A DNA stretch of 64,000 nt from Bog-1181 sp964565765 (GTDB taxonomy: Bacteria; Oederibacteriota; PGYV01; Palsa-1178): positions 1-64,000 of the forward strand of contig CAZMGF010000007.1 in the NCBI GenBank assembly GCA_964565765.1. Reading direction: 5' to 3'. The position numbers and the translations under genes are program-made. The notes beneath the pieces were generated by a model. It had not been told where the DNA came from, searched no databases, and worked only from the letters and a program-made list of their open reading frames with translations. Each line of letters starts with the position of its first letter. Positions within the stretch are counted from its first letter, which is position 1. Of the stretch, positions 51,781 to 60,882 are shown piece after piece.

Positions 51781-51786
51781 TATTTT

Positions 51787-51975
51787 TTACCTGCCCGCCC
51801 TGTTTTTTTTGTTCCATTTCTCGATCATTTCCAGTATCTTTTCCGGGGTTTCCTTGACGACGAAAGTAGTGCCGTTGTGCAGTGTAATAGCCGAGTCGGG
51901 GGACGCGTCCAGCACCTCGATATAATCCTCATTTATATAGACCGCCGTCCCGTCAAGCCTGGTTAATTTTATCAT
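51787..51975 (-). CDS. swrD: FlbD/SwrD-family protein
   Basis: 62 residues, the normal size of this small family. MIKLTRLDGTAVYINEDYIEVLDASPDSAITLHNGTTFVV is the core: I-L-R/L-G-x-x-Y-x-N...I...P-D-T-x-I-x-L-x-N-G. In Bacillus SwrD increases flagellar torque. It sits between flgE and motA, the conserved place, and a role at the motor is inferred from that. Confidence 0.9.
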   Translation of the reverse strand: MIKLTRLDGTAVYINEDYIEVLDASPDSAITLHNGTTFVVKETPEKILEMIEKWNKKNRAGR

Positions 51976-51984
51976 TGTGCGCCT

Positions 51985-53226
51985 CTACCTTTTAAGCCCG
52001 ATAAGGGTCTGCAGCATTTCATCGCCTGTCTGGATTATTTTGGAATTTGCCTGGTAGGCCCTTTCGTCCACTATCATATTTGTAAATTCCTGTGAAAGGT
52101 CCACATTTGACATTTCAAGGCTTCCTGAAATAATACTGCCCCTTGAGCCCGTGCCGGCCGCGCCTATGTCGGCGATTCCCGAGTTTGGACTCGACTGATA
52201 ATTTGAGGAACCTGTCTTTACGAGCCCTCCGGAATTCCTGAACGTCGCCATTGCAATCTGGCCTATTCCCTTGGTCGAACCGTTGGAGTACACGCCTGTA
52301 ATTGTTCCGTCCTGGCCTATTGTGAAAGACTGAAGCACCCCCGGCGCGTAGCCGTCCTGGCTTCCTACAGTAACCGTCGATGCGGTGCCGAGCTGCGTGA
52401 CTCCGGTGAAATCGGGATTAATATCAAGCGGTGACATCGCGCCATTGGCTGTTACATCAAGCTCCAGCGTCCCGGTCTGGTCGACAAAATTTCCGTTTGT
52501 GTCAAAATCTATAACGCCTGTATTGTCTGGGCCGACTGTTACGCCCGTGCCTGACGCGGTCCACTGCCATTCATTTGTTACAGCTGTTTTCTCAAATGTC
52601 ACTGTGACCAGATGACTGTTGCCCAGCGAATCATAAACCTGGAGAGTGTTCTGAAAATCCGATGTCGGCCCCGCAGCCTGTGTGGAATCAAGATTTCCCA
52701 CATAAGTGGCGGAATCCGACGGCTTTGACGTCATTAATTCGCCCATGGGTATCGTGAGATTTTGCAGTGGCGCGCTTGTATTGATATTGCCGTTGGCATC
52801 CGCCATCCAGCCCTGCACTTCCATTCCGTTGCTGGGGTTTACAAGATTATTATTGGCGTCAACATTAAACGAACCGTCCCTTGTATAGAACTGCTGCTGG
52901 CTGCCTCCCTGGGTCAGTATAAAAAATCCGTTCCCCTGTATGGCCAGATCCGTCGGCGATGAGCTTGTCTGGAGGTTCCCCTGGGTAAAAATAGTGCTGA
53001 TGGTCCCGCTTGTCACGCCTAGTCCCACCTGTCTGGGGTCCGTTCCTCCGGAATCATCGGTTGGAGCCGACGCCCCGGCCTCTGTTTGTGATATCATGTC
53101 TTCAAGGGTGACTTCATTTGCCTTGTACCCCACAGTGTTGACATTTGCTATATTGTTTCCCACAACGTCCATCATTTCCTGGTACTGCTGCAATCCCGAA
53201 ACTCCCGCGTTCAGCGACCTCATCAT
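51985..53226 (-). CDS. flgE: Flagellar hook protein FlgE
   Basis: 413 residues. N-terminus SLNAGVSGLQQYQEMMDVVGNNIANVNTVGYKANEVTLEDM; then TDLAIQGNGFFILTQGGSQQQFYTRDGSFNVDANN; the hook-specific LQVYDSLGNSHLVTVTFEK; C-terminus GSLEMSNVDLSQEFTNMIVDERAYQANSKIIQTGDEMLQTLIGL. All are FlgE features. It follows flgD by 33 bp. Confidence 0.97.
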   Translation of the reverse strand: MMRSLNAGVSGLQQYQEMMDVVGNNIANVNTVGYKANEVTLEDMISQTEAGASAPTDDSGGTDPRQVGLGVTSGTISTIFTQGNLQTSSSPTDLAIQGNGFFILTQGGSQQQFYTRDGSFNVDANNNLVNPSNGMEVQGWMADANGNINTSAPLQNLTIPMGELMTSKPSDSATYVGNLDSTQAAGPTSDFQNTLQVYDSLGNSHLVTVTFEKTAVTNEWQWTASGTGVTVGPDNTGVIDFDTNGNFVDQTGTLELDVTANGAMSPLDINPDFTGVTQLGTASTVTVGSQDGYAPGVLQSFTIGQDGTITGVYSNGSTKGIGQIAMATFRNSGGLVKTGSSNYQSSPNSGIADIGAAGTGSRGSIISGSLEMSNVDLSQEFTNMIVDERAYQANSKIIQTGDEMLQTLIGLKR

Positions 53227-53259
53227 AAATTGTTGCCTCCTTGATTTATTTTTTTAATT

Positions 53260-53697
53260 TCAATATATCTGTATTATATTTGACAGCGGAATACTGGTGT
53301 TGTTAACCATCACGCTGGTATTGCCCGCGCTGTAATCAATATTCGACACCATCCCGGTAACCTGGTTTCCGTTGGCGTCCGTGGCCACTATATTATGGCT
53401 CACAAGGTTTACGGCAAAATTTAGCTGGCAGAGGCTTTGCTGTGTGAGCAGGCTCTGGAAATTTGTATTCATAGTTGTCATCTGCTCCAGGCTTGAGAAC
53501 TGCGCCATGTCAGCGATAAAATCCTTGTTGTCAACAGGGTCAAGCGGATCCTGATTCTGCAGTTCAGTAACAAGCAGTTGAAGAAAATCCGCCTGTCCCA
53601 GCGTCTGTGTGGCGTTGGTTACGGCAGTTGCGGTTGATGTGCCTGCTGTGGTCCCCGTCGAAGAGGTAACTCCCGACACCGGATTGGTTGTGGTCAT
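53260..53697 (-). CDS. flgD: Hook assembly scaffold FlgD, short form
   Basis: 145 residues. The conserved N-terminal cap region is present (LGQADFLQLLVTELQNQDPLDPVDNKDFIADMAQFSSLEQMTTMN), followed by a tudor-like part (VATDANGNQVTGMVSNIDYSAGNTSVMVNNTSIPLSNIIQIY). The Ig-like domain found in longer FlgD proteins is absent, as in Bacillus-type FlgD. It lies between fliK and flgE, the usual order. Confidence 0.93.
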   Translation of the reverse strand: MTTTNPVSGVTSSTGTTAGTSTATAVTNATQTLGQADFLQLLVTELQNQDPLDPVDNKDFIADMAQFSSLEQMTTMNTNFQSLLTQQSLCQLNFAVNLVSHNIVATDANGNQVTGMVSNIDYSAGNTSVMVNNTSIPLSNIIQIY

Positions 53698-53711
53698 TAC
53701 TTCGCCTCCTT

Positions 53712-54872
53712 CTATACCATGTATGAGTTTTTTTCAGCATTCGCCGCAGGCTGCCCTGCGGACATGTGGACGGCATGGTTGTAAACGCCGTCCTGATATA
53801 TTATTTCTTCACCGCCGTTGTTTTGTTCCGCGCCGGTGTTGCTGTAATTTTGTCCCGACATATCCTGCGCCCCGACATTAACATCAAGCTGCCCCGCGCT
53901 TCCCTGGAAAACACCCGAGAGTTCGTGTTTTAAAGAATCTGCGTTGGAGGTGAGCATTGATATCGTATCCGCTCTCGAGGCTGTAATTTTTACGCTTATT
54001 GATTTATCCGCCTTCATAACCGTCTTTATCTCCATTGATCCCAGCGACGGCGGGGATAGCTTGACTACCGCCGTGTATTCAACCCCTTTTACCGGCGGTT
54101 TTTCAAATGATGCCCTGAGTTGTTTTCCCATTGTTTTAATTATTTCCTGCGCGCCGGCTGAGGCTCCCTGCGGCCCGGCCTGCGGCAATGATGCCTGTTT
54201 TACCCCGGATTGCTGCGCCGGTTCCTGCGTCTTGAATATATTTTCCCTGCTGTTCTGGCCCGGAGCGTCGTCTGATTTATTATCGCTGTTTTTTTGTTTT
54301 GAACTGGTTACCAGTATTGAAGTCACGGGCGCGGCGGTTTTCGTTTCAGGTATTTCGCCTTTTACCGGATCCTGTTGCCTGGAGTTATATAATGAGTCCT
54401 GAGCCTGCCTGTGCTGGGCCGGGGAGGCCTGCTGCTGTTTTACCGCGGTTACATACCCGGAGCCTTCTGAAGCCGTGTTTTTTGCAGCGGCGCTGTTTGC
54501 TTCCGCGGACGGCTTTGCCTGAGTACGGGCTTCGTTTATCGCACCGGAAATAACCGGGGAATAAAAAGACGCCGTGATTTTATTTCCAGCCAAGGGGGCG
54601 CCTCCGCCTTCATCTTCTATTTCCTGTTTTTTGGACTTTATGCTGCTTTTTGACTGTTTGCCGTTGTCCGGCGTTTCGTTTTCCGTACTTTCTTCATCAC
54701 CACTTTTTTGTACGATAACATTTTTTGCGGCCGGCAGCTCTTCCGCCGCAGCCGACATCAAAACCGTTTTAAAAGCCGATGGGAAATTTTTTTCCGCGCC
54801 TGAGAGCGGCTTTTCGGGGCTTTCCTTCACATCTTTAAGGCTGGTAAACGTATGCATTGTGTGTAATTTCAT
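53712..54872 (-). CDS. fliK: Hook-length control protein FliK
   Basis: 386 residues. FliK is exported and measures hook length, then triggers FlhB. The first about 260 residues are low-complexity and Ser/Ala/Lys/Gln-rich. The C-terminal domain has YTAVVKLSPPSLGSMEIKTVMKADKSISVKITASRADTISMLTSNADSLKHELS, the Flg_hook signature (L-P-x-x-L-G-x-x-x-v). The ending is not conserved. It lies between fliJ and flgD. Confidence 0.88.
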   Translation of the reverse strand: MKLHTMHTFTSLKDVKESPEKPLSGAEKNFPSAFKTVLMSAAAEELPAAKNVIVQKSGDEESTENETPDNGKQSKSSIKSKKQEIEDEGGGAPLAGNKITASFYSPVISGAINEARTQAKPSAEANSAAAKNTASEGSGYVTAVKQQQASPAQHRQAQDSLYNSRQQDPVKGEIPETKTAAPVTSILVTSSKQKNSDNKSDDAPGQNSRENIFKTQEPAQQSGVKQASLPQAGPQGASAGAQEIIKTMGKQLRASFEKPPVKGVEYTAVVKLSPPSLGSMEIKTVMKADKSISVKITASRADTISMLTSNADSLKHELSGVFQGSAGQLDVNVGAQDMSGQNYSNTGAEQNNGGEEIIYQDGVYNHAVHMSAGQPAANAEKNSYMV

Positions 54873-54880
54873 TGTTCCAC

Positions 54881-55348
54881 CTAGTTTAATCCCGCGCCCT
54901 GCGCCCTGAATTTAAAAACCGCGTACTCGTCCGATGCCTTTTGTTCATTCAGATTCTCAGCGTCTTCATGTACCTTTTCATCCCGTTCCCTTATTTTTTC
55001 ATATGTAAGTGTTTCTTTTCCGGCTTCTGTCAGGTCCCTGTGCAATTCCTCGAGCTTTGCCTCAAGGGATCTTATCTCCTCTTTTTTTCTTTTTATAAAT
55101 TCACCGATGCATACAAGATATGTGTGGTAGGATTTTATTTCATTAAGATTCTGCGGCGTACGCCTTCCTTCGGAAACGGTTTTAAGCATCGTGTGCCGCA
55201 TCAGCATCTCTTTTTCAACAGCTATGTTAAGTTTTATCTTTTCCACGCCGATCTGTGTATTCAGGGTGTCACACTGCTTTTTTATTTCCTTCTCCGTGAG
55301 TTCCTTATTTTTCAGAATCTTTTCAAACCTGTATTTAAAGCTGCTCAT
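54881..55348 (-). CDS. fliJ: Flagellar export chaperone FliJ
   Basis: 155 residues, a long helical coiled coil. FliJ sits inside the FliI ring and activates the gate. MSSFKYRFEKILKNKELTEKEIKKQ is the usual start, and RDLTEAGKETLTYEKIRERDEKVHE resembles the family C-terminal part (LxEAxKExKxxExLxER). The ATG overlaps the fliH-fliI stop by 4 bp. Confidence 0.88.
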   Translation of the reverse strand: MSSFKYRFEKILKNKELTEKEIKKQCDTLNTQIGVEKIKLNIAVEKEMLMRHTMLKTVSEGRRTPQNLNEIKSYHTYLVCIGEFIKRKKEEIRSLEAKLEELHRDLTEAGKETLTYEKIRERDEKVHEDAENLNEQKASDEYAVFKFRAQGAGLN

Positions 55349-57270
55349 TTTTTAGCCTCCTGTCTCATAATATTTTCAAGTTCTGCCAGGCTTCCGGCCG
55401 GCTCGCTCTTTTCGTCGATTCCCTGCCTTAAAAACGAATTCAATTTTTCAATTATATGACGCGCGTGGTCCACTTTTGGATTTGCACCTTTTTTATACGC
55501 GCCAATATTAATAAGATCCTCCATCTCCTGCATTATTGAGACTGTTTCCCTGGCTTTTCCCGCCGTTTTAATCTGGGCGTCGTCCGTAATGTCGGCCATC
55601 AGCCTGCTAATTGATGAAGTCACATCAATTGCCGGATAATGATTCCGCGTGGCAAGCTTCCTTGATAGAACTATGTGTCCGTCCAGAATAGATCTCACAG
55701 AATCCGCCACCGGCTCGTTCATGTCATCGCCTTCAACAAGCACGGTGTAAAACGCCGTTATTGATCCGCCTTTTACAAAATTCCCGGAACGCTCAAGTAA
55801 TTTTGGAAGCTTGGTAAAAACAGAAGGCGTGTATCCTTTTGTGGAAGGCGGTTCTCCGGTGGCAAGCCCTATTTCCCTTAGAGCGGTCGCGTAACGTGTG
55901 ACAGAATCCATCATTAAAAGCACATTGAGCCCCATGTCCTTAAAAAACTCGGCTATCGTGGTCGCCGCCATGGCGCCGTGAACGCGTTCAAGGGCGCTCC
56001 TGTCAGATGTGGCCGCTATGACCACCGCTCTTTTTAAACCCTCTTCCTGCAGGTCCTTTTCAATAAAATCCTTTACTTCCCTGCCCCTCTCGCCGATGAG
56101 CCCTATTACAATGACATCAGCCGATGTGTTGCGCGCCATCATTCCCATAAGAGATGATTTCCCTACCCCGCTGCCGGAAAATATACCCATTCTCTGCCCT
56201 TTTCCGCATGTAAATAAGGAGTCTATGGCGCGTATCCCCGTGGTTAGTTTATCCTTGATTCTGTCCCTTTCAAAAGGCGTTGTCTGTATCCCGTAAATGG
56301 AGCGCTTTTCCGTAAATTTTATTGCCGGCCCGCCGTCAATCGGGTTTCCAAGCCCGTCCATAACACGGCCAAGCATATCTTTTCCAATCCCGAGTTCAAA
56401 CTGCTGCTTTAAATCAATAACCCGGCTGTTGGGGCCCACGCCCTGCATTTCATCAAGCGGCATCAGCAGGTTCTTGCCCTCCCTGTAACCTACAGCTTCA
56501 GACTTTATCCTTTTCTTGTTGTCTTTGGTGAATATGTCGCACATGTCTCCTATAGAGCACTCAAGCCCCTCGACCTCAATAACGCTGCCGACTATTTCCT
56601 TAACAACTCCTTCGACAGTGACAAGGCTTGTTTCAGGAGTTATTTCATTTCCCGTCAGTATCTTTTCCCCGGCATTTTTAATCTTTTCATTTATGGTCGC
56701 GTCAACGGCCCTGCTTCCGGATTCTACTATGCAGCCGCCTTTTGAAAGCGTCCTGTCCTTTTTAAGTGTTATTCCCTTGCGTGATTTTTCAAGCTCAACC
56801 GCAAGGCCGCTTGCCGCAAGGGCGTCAAAGTCAGTTTCGTTCAGATAAACCTCGATTTCCTCGTGCGCGGCAAAATTGGCCATCGCATCTTCAACTGTTT
56901 TTTTTATCTGTCCCTCGTCGCTTTTACCTCCGGCAAGAATGTTTCTGAGTATATCCATCATATCTTGTACATTCGCCCGTCTGCGCTTTGCCTCAAGGGC
57001 GTCATATTTTTTCAGTACGCCCGAGAGCAGTGTCTTAAAACCCTTCCTGGCGTTTTTTTCCGCAAGAATCCTGGCCTCATTTGTCTGCGCAAGAAGCATT
57101 TTTTCAAATTCAAGCGCGGCTTCTTCATAACCGCGCGTGTATTCCGCCGACTTTGTCCTTAAAGCGGCCGGCAAAATTTCGTCTATTACCGCCCCCATTC
57201 CGGCCGCTGCCGAAATCATGGCGCTGGATGACGGCTTTTTTGTGTTCTTTATTATCCTATACAACGACAT
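55345..57270 (-). CDS. fliI: FliH-FliI fusion: stator and ATPase of the flagellar export complex
   Basis: 641 residues in one open frame, without stop or frameshift. Residues 1-205 are FliH: helical start, AKYE-type coiled coil, and the C-terminal FliH pattern EIEVYLNETDFDALAASG...KDRTLSKGGCIVESGSRAVDATINEKI (137-197). After about 10 residues a full FliI begins (about 212-641): VEGVVKEIVGSVIEVEG, Walker A GSGVGKSS (366-373), IGERGREVKDFI, Walker B VLLMMDSVTRYA, ATGEPPSTKGYTPSVFTKLPKLLERSG. FliI energises export; FliH links it to the C ring. They are normally separate genes, so the fusion forces 1:1 stoichiometry. The start overlaps fliG by 14 bp. Confidence 0.93.
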   Translation of the reverse strand: MSLYRIIKNTKKPSSSAMISAAAGMGAVIDEILPAALRTKSAEYTRGYEEAALEFEKMLLAQTNEARILAEKNARKGFKTLLSGVLKKYDALEAKRRRANVQDMMDILRNILAGGKSDEGQIKKTVEDAMANFAAHEEIEVYLNETDFDALAASGLAVELEKSRKGITLKKDRTLSKGGCIVESGSRAVDATINEKIKNAGEKILTGNEITPETSLVTVEGVVKEIVGSVIEVEGLECSIGDMCDIFTKDNKKRIKSEAVGYREGKNLLMPLDEMQGVGPNSRVIDLKQQFELGIGKDMLGRVMDGLGNPIDGGPAIKFTEKRSIYGIQTTPFERDRIKDKLTTGIRAIDSLFTCGKGQRMGIFSGSGVGKSSLMGMMARNTSADVIVIGLIGERGREVKDFIEKDLQEEGLKRAVVIAATSDRSALERVHGAMAATTIAEFFKDMGLNVLLMMDSVTRYATALREIGLATGEPPSTKGYTPSVFTKLPKLLERSGNFVKGGSITAFYTVLVEGDDMNEPVADSVRSILDGHIVLSRKLATRNHYPAIDVTSSISRLMADITDDAQIKTAGKARETVSIMQEMEDLINIGAYKKGANPKVDHARHIIEKLNSFLRQGIDEKSEPAGSLAELENIMRQEAKK

Positions 57271-58258
57271 CAGGGTTGCCCCCTTCCAGGACTATTTCTC
57301 CGCTGGCTTCGAGTTTCCTTACAGCCGCGAGCACCTTCTGCTGGGACTCCTCGACTATCTGCCTTTTCAGCGGCCCGGTTGCTTCCATATCGTCCTTTAT
57401 CATTTCCGCCCCGCGCTCGGACATATTTGTGAATATTTTTGTCTTTAATTCCTCCGATACGCCTTTAAGAGCTATGACAAGCTCTTTTCCCTCAACTTCA
57501 CGGAGGATCCGCTGCATGTACCTGTCTTCAATGGCCTTTAAATCCTCAAACCTGAATAGTTCTTTTTTGATAAATGAGGCCATTTCAGGTGCGTCTTTTT
57601 CAAGGATGTCAATTATCTCCTTGAGCTGTTTTTTATCGACTTCGTGCAGTATTTTAATAAGTTTTTCAAGGCCGTTAATCTTTATCTCCTTCTTTTTTAC
57701 AAGCTTGTCCCTTAAGATGGAAATTATTTCATTTATCATTTCCGTATCGGGCTCGGTTTTTTCAATAACCCCTATGCGCCTTGCTATGTCGGCCCTGGCG
57801 TCTTTGGGCAGGAAGCTTAAAATATCGGCCCCTTTTTCAGGCGACGTAAAGGCCACTATCACAGCTATTATCTGCGCAGGCTCATTTTTTATCGCCTCAA
57901 AAATTTTTTCGGTTTCCAGTTCCTCGATAAACTTGAACGGCCCCTCGTCGGGCCTTAAAAAAGATATCATTTCATCAGCTTTTTTGGAGTCGTAAAGGTT
58001 TGAAAGTATTTCCCTGGCAGCCGGATAGCCGCCGGTGCTTTTTTCGTCCGCTTCCACCATTGACAGTGTAAAATCCCTTATTATTCCAAGACGCTCTTCC
58101 ATTGATATCTCTCCGAGGTTCATCACCTCGGCCACAACATGGTTGACCTCGTTCTCATTTAAGTGTTTGAGGATGTCCTTTGAGAATTCCGGCCCAAGCG
58201 CGACTATGAGTTTTGCAACCTTTGCGAAATCTTTTCCTTTTTCAATTGTTGCGGGCAT
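57257..58258 (-). CDS. fliG: Flagellar motor switch protein FliG
   Basis: 333 residues. Middle domain: EMASFIKKELFRFEDLKAIEDRYMQRILREVEGKELVIALKGVSEELKTKIFTNMSERGAEMIKDDME with the charged torque residues, then PLKRQIVEESQQKVLAAVRKLEASGEIVL. FliG couples the stator to the C ring. N-terminus VAKLIVALGPEFSKDILKHLNENEVNHV is the FliF-binding domain. It lies 12 bp after fliF. Confidence 0.96.
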   Translation of the reverse strand: MPATIEKGKDFAKVAKLIVALGPEFSKDILKHLNENEVNHVVAEVMNLGEISMEERLGIIRDFTLSMVEADEKSTGGYPAAREILSNLYDSKKADEMISFLRPDEGPFKFIEELETEKIFEAIKNEPAQIIAVIVAFTSPEKGADILSFLPKDARADIARRIGVIEKTEPDTEMINEIISILRDKLVKKKEIKINGLEKLIKILHEVDKKQLKEIIDILEKDAPEMASFIKKELFRFEDLKAIEDRYMQRILREVEGKELVIALKGVSEELKTKIFTNMSERGAEMIKDDMEATGPLKRQIVEESQQKVLAAVRKLEASGEIVLEGGNPDVVV

Positions 58259-58270
58259 ATTTATTCTCCA

Positions 58271-59776
58271 TTATGATATCCATGATTTTATGACCTTGGC
58301 GGCTTCTTTGGGGTTTTCCCTTGCCATTTTAAGTATTTCCTCGGGTTTTAAATTTTTCCCGTGGCCGTTTCCATTTCCATTGCCGTTTCCATTGCCGTTC
58401 CCGTTGTCATGCCCAGAAGATATATAAACACCCTTGGAAAAAAGCTGGATGCCTTTTCCCATATTCACGGCAAAAACAACACCAAGAATTATCAGAACCA
58501 GGGCCGGTAAATAATCTTTCAGCAGGTTTACATAAAAATCGCGCTGCGCAAGAGAATCTATTTTAGCGGTTTCTTCCTCGGATATTGACGCCTTGAATTC
58601 CATGGCTTTTATGTCAATAACGTCCCCGCTTTTTACGTTTATTCCCGCGGCGGCCGCGATGGATTGTTTTAAATTGTCCATATATTTGTCGTCGTATTTT
58701 CCGTTGAGCACAACGGCAACTGTCACGTTCTTTACATCGCCGGGCGTCACAACTGTTTTTTCAGATTCCCTGTTTAATTCATAATTTACGGATTTTTTCT
58801 GCCTGACTACCGGCGGTGGTGCCGGAAGGGACGAGTTTGTGGTCACAGTTGCGCCGTTGGAAGGCGCCACTCCTTCGGAAGTGGAGTCTTCCGATTTTAC
58901 CGCGGCCTGCTGCGGCTGCGGCGGAGGTGTATATGATTCCTTCGCTTTTTCCACCTTATTAAACTGAAGCGCAGCGCTGACACGAACCGTTGAATTTCCG
59001 GCTCCTACTATATTGTCCAGGAATGACTGTATTTTGTTCCTGTAATAATCCTCAACCCTGCTGGTAAGTTCAAGTTTTTTATCGGATATGTCGGAATCCG
59101 CGCCCCTTGAAAATTCCGTCAGTATTTTTCCGTCGGTTGAAATTACGGCCACACCCTCGGGCCCGAGCCTTTCAACGCTGCTTGCGACAAGATTCTGTAT
59201 GCCCAAAATCTGCTCTTTTTTCAGGTCAACGCCCGGCTTTAATTTAAGGTAAACCGAGGCTTTTGACTGTGACTGTTCATCATCGAATAATTTCTGGTCC
59301 GGAATTGAAAGGTGCACCCTGCACTTTTCGATTCCCGGTATATTGTCAATGGTCCTTTCGAGTTCCGTCTGCAGCGCCCTCTGATAGTTTATTTTCCTTT
59401 CTTCATCGCTCATTCCAAAATTAGCCTTGTCAAAAAGCTCAAAACCGACTCCGCCGCCTATGGACATCCCGCTTCCGGCAACTTTTATCCTCTCCTGCAT
59501 CAGCATATTTTCCGCGACAAGCACGGCTCCCGTCGCCTTGTCAAATTTATAAGGCACCTTGTCATCGTCAAGCTTTTTTACTATTTTGGCCGAATCTGCG
59601 TCGGTCAAATTCGAAAATAACGGCTTATAATCAGGCGTAGTGGCCCATACAAATATGCCGCTTCCAAGCAGCGCCACAATCAAGCCGGTTACTATCAGCC
59701 CTGTCTTCTGCCCGGGCTGTAGCGAGTTCCACCAGTTTTTGGCGGAAGCTAAAAGATTATTAAGTTCAGTAGGCAT
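58271..59776 (-). CDS. fliF: MS-ring protein FliF
   Basis: 501 residues. Membrane helix 1 at about 25-47 (GLIVTGLIVALLGSGIFVWATTP). The ring-building domains have YKPLFSNLTDADSAKIVKKLDDDKVPYKF and GVGFELFDKANFGMSDEERKINYQRALQTELERTIDNIPGIEKCRVHLSIPDQ. Membrane helix 2 at about 430-450 (LVLIILGVVFAVNMGKG). The C-terminal cytoplasmic tail first has a Gly-Asn repeat and then the FliG-binding end EEILKMARENPKEAAKVIKSWIS. It lies 11 bp after fliE. Confidence 0.96.
   Translation of the reverse strand: MPTELNNLLASAKNWWNSLQPGQKTGLIVTGLIVALLGSGIFVWATTPDYKPLFSNLTDADSAKIVKKLDDDKVPYKFDKATGAVLVAENMLMQERIKVAGSGMSIGGGVGFELFDKANFGMSDEERKINYQRALQTELERTIDNIPGIEKCRVHLSIPDQKLFDDEQSQSKASVYLKLKPGVDLKKEQILGIQNLVASSVERLGPEGVAVISTDGKILTEFSRGADSDISDKKLELTSRVEDYYRNKIQSFLDNIVGAGNSTVRVSAALQFNKVEKAKESYTPPPQPQQAAVKSEDSTSEGVAPSNGATVTTNSSLPAPPPVVRQKKSVNYELNRESEKTVVTPGDVKNVTVAVVLNGKYDDKYMDNLKQSIAAAAGINVKSGDVIDIKAMEFKASISEEETAKIDSLAQRDFYVNLLKDYLPALVLIILGVVFAVNMGKGIQLFSKGVYISSGHDNGNGNGNGNGNGNGHGKNLKPEEILKMARENPKEAAKVIKSWIS
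58361..58410 (-). repeat. Gly-Asn repeat in the FliF cytoplasmic linker
   Basis: A 6-bp tandem repeat (GGNAAY on the minus strand, about eight copies) encodes the GN linker between the second membrane helix and the FliG-binding tail of FliF. A change of unit number would alter linker length without breaking the frame. Confidence 0.75.
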
Positions 59777-59786
59777 TCATTCCTCC

Positions 59787-60143
59787 TTAAACCTGCATCT
59801 TCATGACGGTATTGTAAGCGTCAATTATTTTGTCCCTTACTTTGACAGTAAAATTAATTGAAAACCTCGCCTGTTCAGCCGCTATCATGACATTATGAAG
59901 TTCCTCTTTACCCTGGAGAAAATTATTTATTTTCCCTGTGAGTTCCTGCTGCGGCGCGTCCACGGCTTTCACAGCGTCTTTTATGAGCCCTTCCATATCA
60001 ATATCAGGGGCGTTAAAAGAACCTGACGCGACCGACATTCCCGGGCTTAGGTCCAGCCCGGACGCCTGGTCCAATCCATCCATTGGCAGGTCAAGCTTGC
60101 TGATATCCATACCCATGCCCGCGTTAATTCCGTCAATTTTCAT
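59787..60143 (-). CDS. fliE: MS ring-rod junction protein FliE
   Basis: 118 residues. The C-terminal half is typical FliE: MEGLIKDAVKAVDAPQQELTGKINNFLQGKEELHNVMIAAEQARFSINFTVKVRDKIIDAYNTVMKMQV, including the conserved xxLxxAxxxxVDPLQ-like segment and the LQGKxxLHxVMIAxEQA motif. The N-terminus is Gly/Asp/Ser-rich. It lies 11 bp after flgC. Confidence 0.95.
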   Translation of the reverse strand: MKIDGINAGMGMDISKLDLPMDGLDQASGLDLSPGMSVASGSFNAPDIDMEGLIKDAVKAVDAPQQELTGKINNFLQGKEELHNVMIAAEQARFSINFTVKVRDKIIDAYNTVMKMQV

Positions 60144-60154
60144 AATGATTCACC

Positions 60155-60556
60155 TCATATGTCAAGGGTTTTTGATAACATGTTCTTTACTGAAGATGCC
60201 ACTGCGATATTTGCCTCATACGCGCGCTGGGCGGAAATCAGGTCCGTCATTTCCCTGACAGTGTTGATTTCCGGGTATTTTACGAACCCCTTCTGGTCCG
60301 CGTAGGGATTATTGGGTTCATATTTAAGGACGCCGTTGCTTGCCTCCTGCATAATTTCCTTAACCTGAACCCCTGAATTTTTTCCCTCATCGTCAACTAT
60401 CGACTCAAAAACCGGCGTCTGTCTTTTATAAAAACTGCCCTCTTTTGTCATTACCGTGTCGGAATTCGCCACATTGGCCGCTATAATTTCCATCTTTTCT
60501 TTCTGGGCCTGCATGCCGCTTACCGAAATTTCCATCGGCTTTAAGAATCCACTCAT
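60155..60556 (-). CDS. flgC: Flagellar proximal rod protein FlgC
   Basis: 133 residues. N-terminus: PMEISVSGMQAQKEKMEIIAANVANSDTVMTKEGSFYKRQTPVFESI. Middle: YEPNNPYADQKGFVKYPEINTVREMTDLISAQRAYEANIAVASSVKNMLSKTLDI, the FlgC signature (P.A...G.V..PN.....EM..M..A.R.Y.AN). It overlaps flgB by 4 bp. Confidence 0.97.
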   Translation of the reverse strand: MSGFLKPMEISVSGMQAQKEKMEIIAANVANSDTVMTKEGSFYKRQTPVFESIVDDEGKNSGVQVKEIMQEASNGVLKYEPNNPYADQKGFVKYPEINTVREMTDLISAQRAYEANIAVASSVKNMLSKTLDI

Positions 60557-60882
60557 GAGCCTGTACCCAGTGATGTATTGAGTATCTGCATTCTTAACGC
60601 CGTGATTTTAGCCACCGAATCATAGAGAACGGTATTCTCGGAAAGCTCGGCAGTCTCATTTTCGAGTTTTATAGGCACCCCCGGCTGCTGCTGTATTTCC
60701 GGCCCTGTCCAGTTTTGAATATCTCCGTCATTTTTAAGCAGGTCGTCTATCTGCCCCTGAAAATCAACATCCTGCCTGACATACCCCTGTGTATCGGAAT
60801 TCGCTATATTTCCGGCAATGGCCTCATGTTTTGCCCAGATAGTGTCAAGCGCCTTTGAGAGTATTTTATCGACTGCTTCCAT
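60553..60882 (-). CDS. flgB: Flagellar proximal rod protein FlgB
   Basis: 109 residues, slightly shorter than average. Core: LSKALDTIWAKHEAIAGNIANSDTQGYVRQDVDFQGQID, the rod-protein N-terminal motif ANNxANxxTPGY-like. C-terminus: VLYDSVAKITALRMQILNTSLGTG. It directly abuts the upstream coiled-coil gene. Confidence 0.94.
   Translation of the reverse strand: MEAVDKILSKALDTIWAKHEAIAGNIANSDTQGYVRQDVDFQGQIDDLLKNDGDIQNWTGPEIQQQPGVPIKLENETAELSENTVLYDSVAKITALRMQILNTSLGTGS

Noticed and set aside
57081..57995. 304-codon plus-strand frame opposite fliG
   Set aside because: Antisense shadow of a certain gene, Ser-rich, with no supported start.
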